NCBI GenBank assembly: GCA_963761775.1
Contig: CAVXIF010000002.1
Coordinates: forward strand, 62,001-126,000
Length of the DNA: 64,000 nt
Direction: 5' to 3'
Origin: Parerythrobacter_A sp963761775
GTDB taxonomy: Bacteria > Pseudomonadota > Alphaproteobacteria > Sphingomonadales > Sphingomonadaceae
Below, piece after piece: positions 63,335-64,000 of this stretch (position 1 is the first letter of the stretch; each line of letters starts with the position of its first letter). Under the pieces are notes generated by a model. It had not been told where the DNA came from, did no database searches, and saw only the letters and a program-made list of their open reading frames with translations. The translations under genes were made by a program, and so were the position numbers.

Positions 63335-64000
63335 TTATAGCGCAACCTCGTACTTCGCTGTCGTTTTCGCCGCGACTTCCTCCGCAGTCACGCCTGGCGC
63401 CAGCTCGACCAGCCGAAACGCGCTGTCGTGGTCGGGGCGGCGGAACACGGCGAGATCGGTCACGATCATGTCGACCACATTTGTGCCGGTCAGCGGCAGG
63501 GTGCATTCGGGCAGGAATTTCGGGCTGCCGTCCTTGGCGCAGTGGTCCATCACCACGATGATTTGCTTCACGCCGGCGACCAGATCCATCGCGCCGCCCA
63601 TGCCCTTGATCATTTTGCCCGGGATCATCCAGTTGGCGATGTCGCCGTTCTGCGCCACTTCCATCGCGCCCAGCACGGTCAGGTCGATATGCCCGCCCCG
63701 AATCATGGCAAAGCTGGCGGCACTGTCGAAATAGGCGCTGTGCGGCAGTTCGCTGATGGTCTGCTTGCCTGCGTTGATGAGGTCCGCGTCCTCCTCGCCC
63801 GCGTAGGGGAAGGGGCCGATGCCGAGCATGCCGTTCTCGCTTTGCAGCGTCACCTGCATGCCATCGGGAATATGGTTCGCCACCAGCGTCGGGATGCCGA
63901 TGCCCAGGTTGACGTAATAGCCGTCGCGCAACTCCTGCGCCGCACGCGCCGCCATCTGGTCGCGGGTCCAGCCCGTTTTGTTTTCGCTGTCATAAGTCTG
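63335..64000 (-). CDS. scoB: 3-oxoacid CoA-transferase subunit B (5' end uncertain at window edge)
   Basis: The frame is open to the right edge (TYDSENKTGWTRDQMAARAAQE); the first internal ATG at 63955 would cut into the conserved GWTRDQMAARAA. The family runs through YYVNLGIGIPTLVANHIPDG, the catalytic glutamate motif SENGMLGIGPFP, then GGHIDLTVLGAMEVAQNGDIANWMIPG and MGGAMDLVAGVKQIIVVMDH. Transfers CoA from succinyl-CoA to acetoacetate or related acids, with subunit A expected to the right of the window. Ends EVAL at 63335. Confidence 0.92.
   Translation of the reverse strand, partial: QTYDSENKTGWTRDQMAARAAQELRDGYYVNLGIGIPTLVANHIPDGMQVTLQSENGMLGIGPFPYAGEEDADLINAGKQTISELPHSAYFDSAASFAMIRGGHIDLTVLGAMEVAQNGDIANWMIPGKMIKGMGGAMDLVAGVKQIIVVMDHCAKDGSPKFLPECTLPLTGTNVVDMIVTDLAVFRRPDHDSAFRLVELAPGVTAEEVAAKTTAKYEVAL

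Overview
The window is a GC-rich (roughly 63-65% by eye) chromosomal segment of an alphaproteobacterium. Sphingomonadales is indicated by a serine palmitoyltransferase with its own acyl carrier protein, the DivK/DUF3572 pair, CtrA, DUF4167 and the sphingomonad form of the gene transfer agent (GTA) cluster. The overall gene style fits Erythrobacteraceae; genus is not decided here.

Layout. 1-1.8 kb: a Cu/Zn superoxide dismutase lipoprotein (cut by the left edge) and an OmpA-type porin. 2-17.4 kb, all minus strand: an RcGTA-type cluster read from right to left as small terminase, large terminase, portal, DUF6127, prohead protease, HK97 capsid, connector, a 49-residue ORF in the gp7 slot, gp8, gp9 tail tube, gp10, gp10.1, short tape measure, DUF2460/TIM-barrel-like protein, DUF2163, NlpC/P60, gp15 tip protein and DUF2793. 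It starts from a near-consensus promoter followed by a terminator-like leader, and its spacers hold two families of repeats. 17.7-28.8 kb: DedA-like protein, OsmC, the sphingolipid pair spt/acp, DivK, HAD, RidA, GDPD, GNAT, Sel1, DksA, PilZ, a solute-binding lipoprotein and DUF4112. 28.8-31.4 kb: kynA-kynB-kynU, turning tryptophan into anthranilate. 31.5-44.6 kb: HNH nuclease, gluQ, HIG1, cob(I)alamin adenosyltransferase, 3-hydroxybutyryl-CoA dehydrogenase, mutS, maeB, DUF892, trmB, msrQ-like. 44.9-46.0 kb: a lower-GC patch of tiny ORFs. 46.0-54.3 kb: DUF1838, ctrA, rpoN, lptB, pmbA, an MscS channel and ppa. 54.6-62.1 kb: hisS, prfA, prmC, DUF4167, lnt, metK. 62.2-64.0 kb: a small membrane protein with a GbsR/MarR-type regulator, and the beta subunit of a 3-oxoacid CoA-transferase cut by the right edge.

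Two things stand out. First, twelve single-base frame breaks fall in eleven otherwise well-conserved genes, including essential ones (lptB, prmC). Eleven of the twelve behave as one extra base, several at short homopolymers. Residual sequencing/assembly indels are the most economical reading, so the broken GTA tail-tip and kynurenine genes should not be called decayed without reads. Second, the spacers carry at least six families of interspersed palindromic elements, several of them inside the GTA operon.

No tRNA, rRNA, CRISPR array or transposase gene was recognised.
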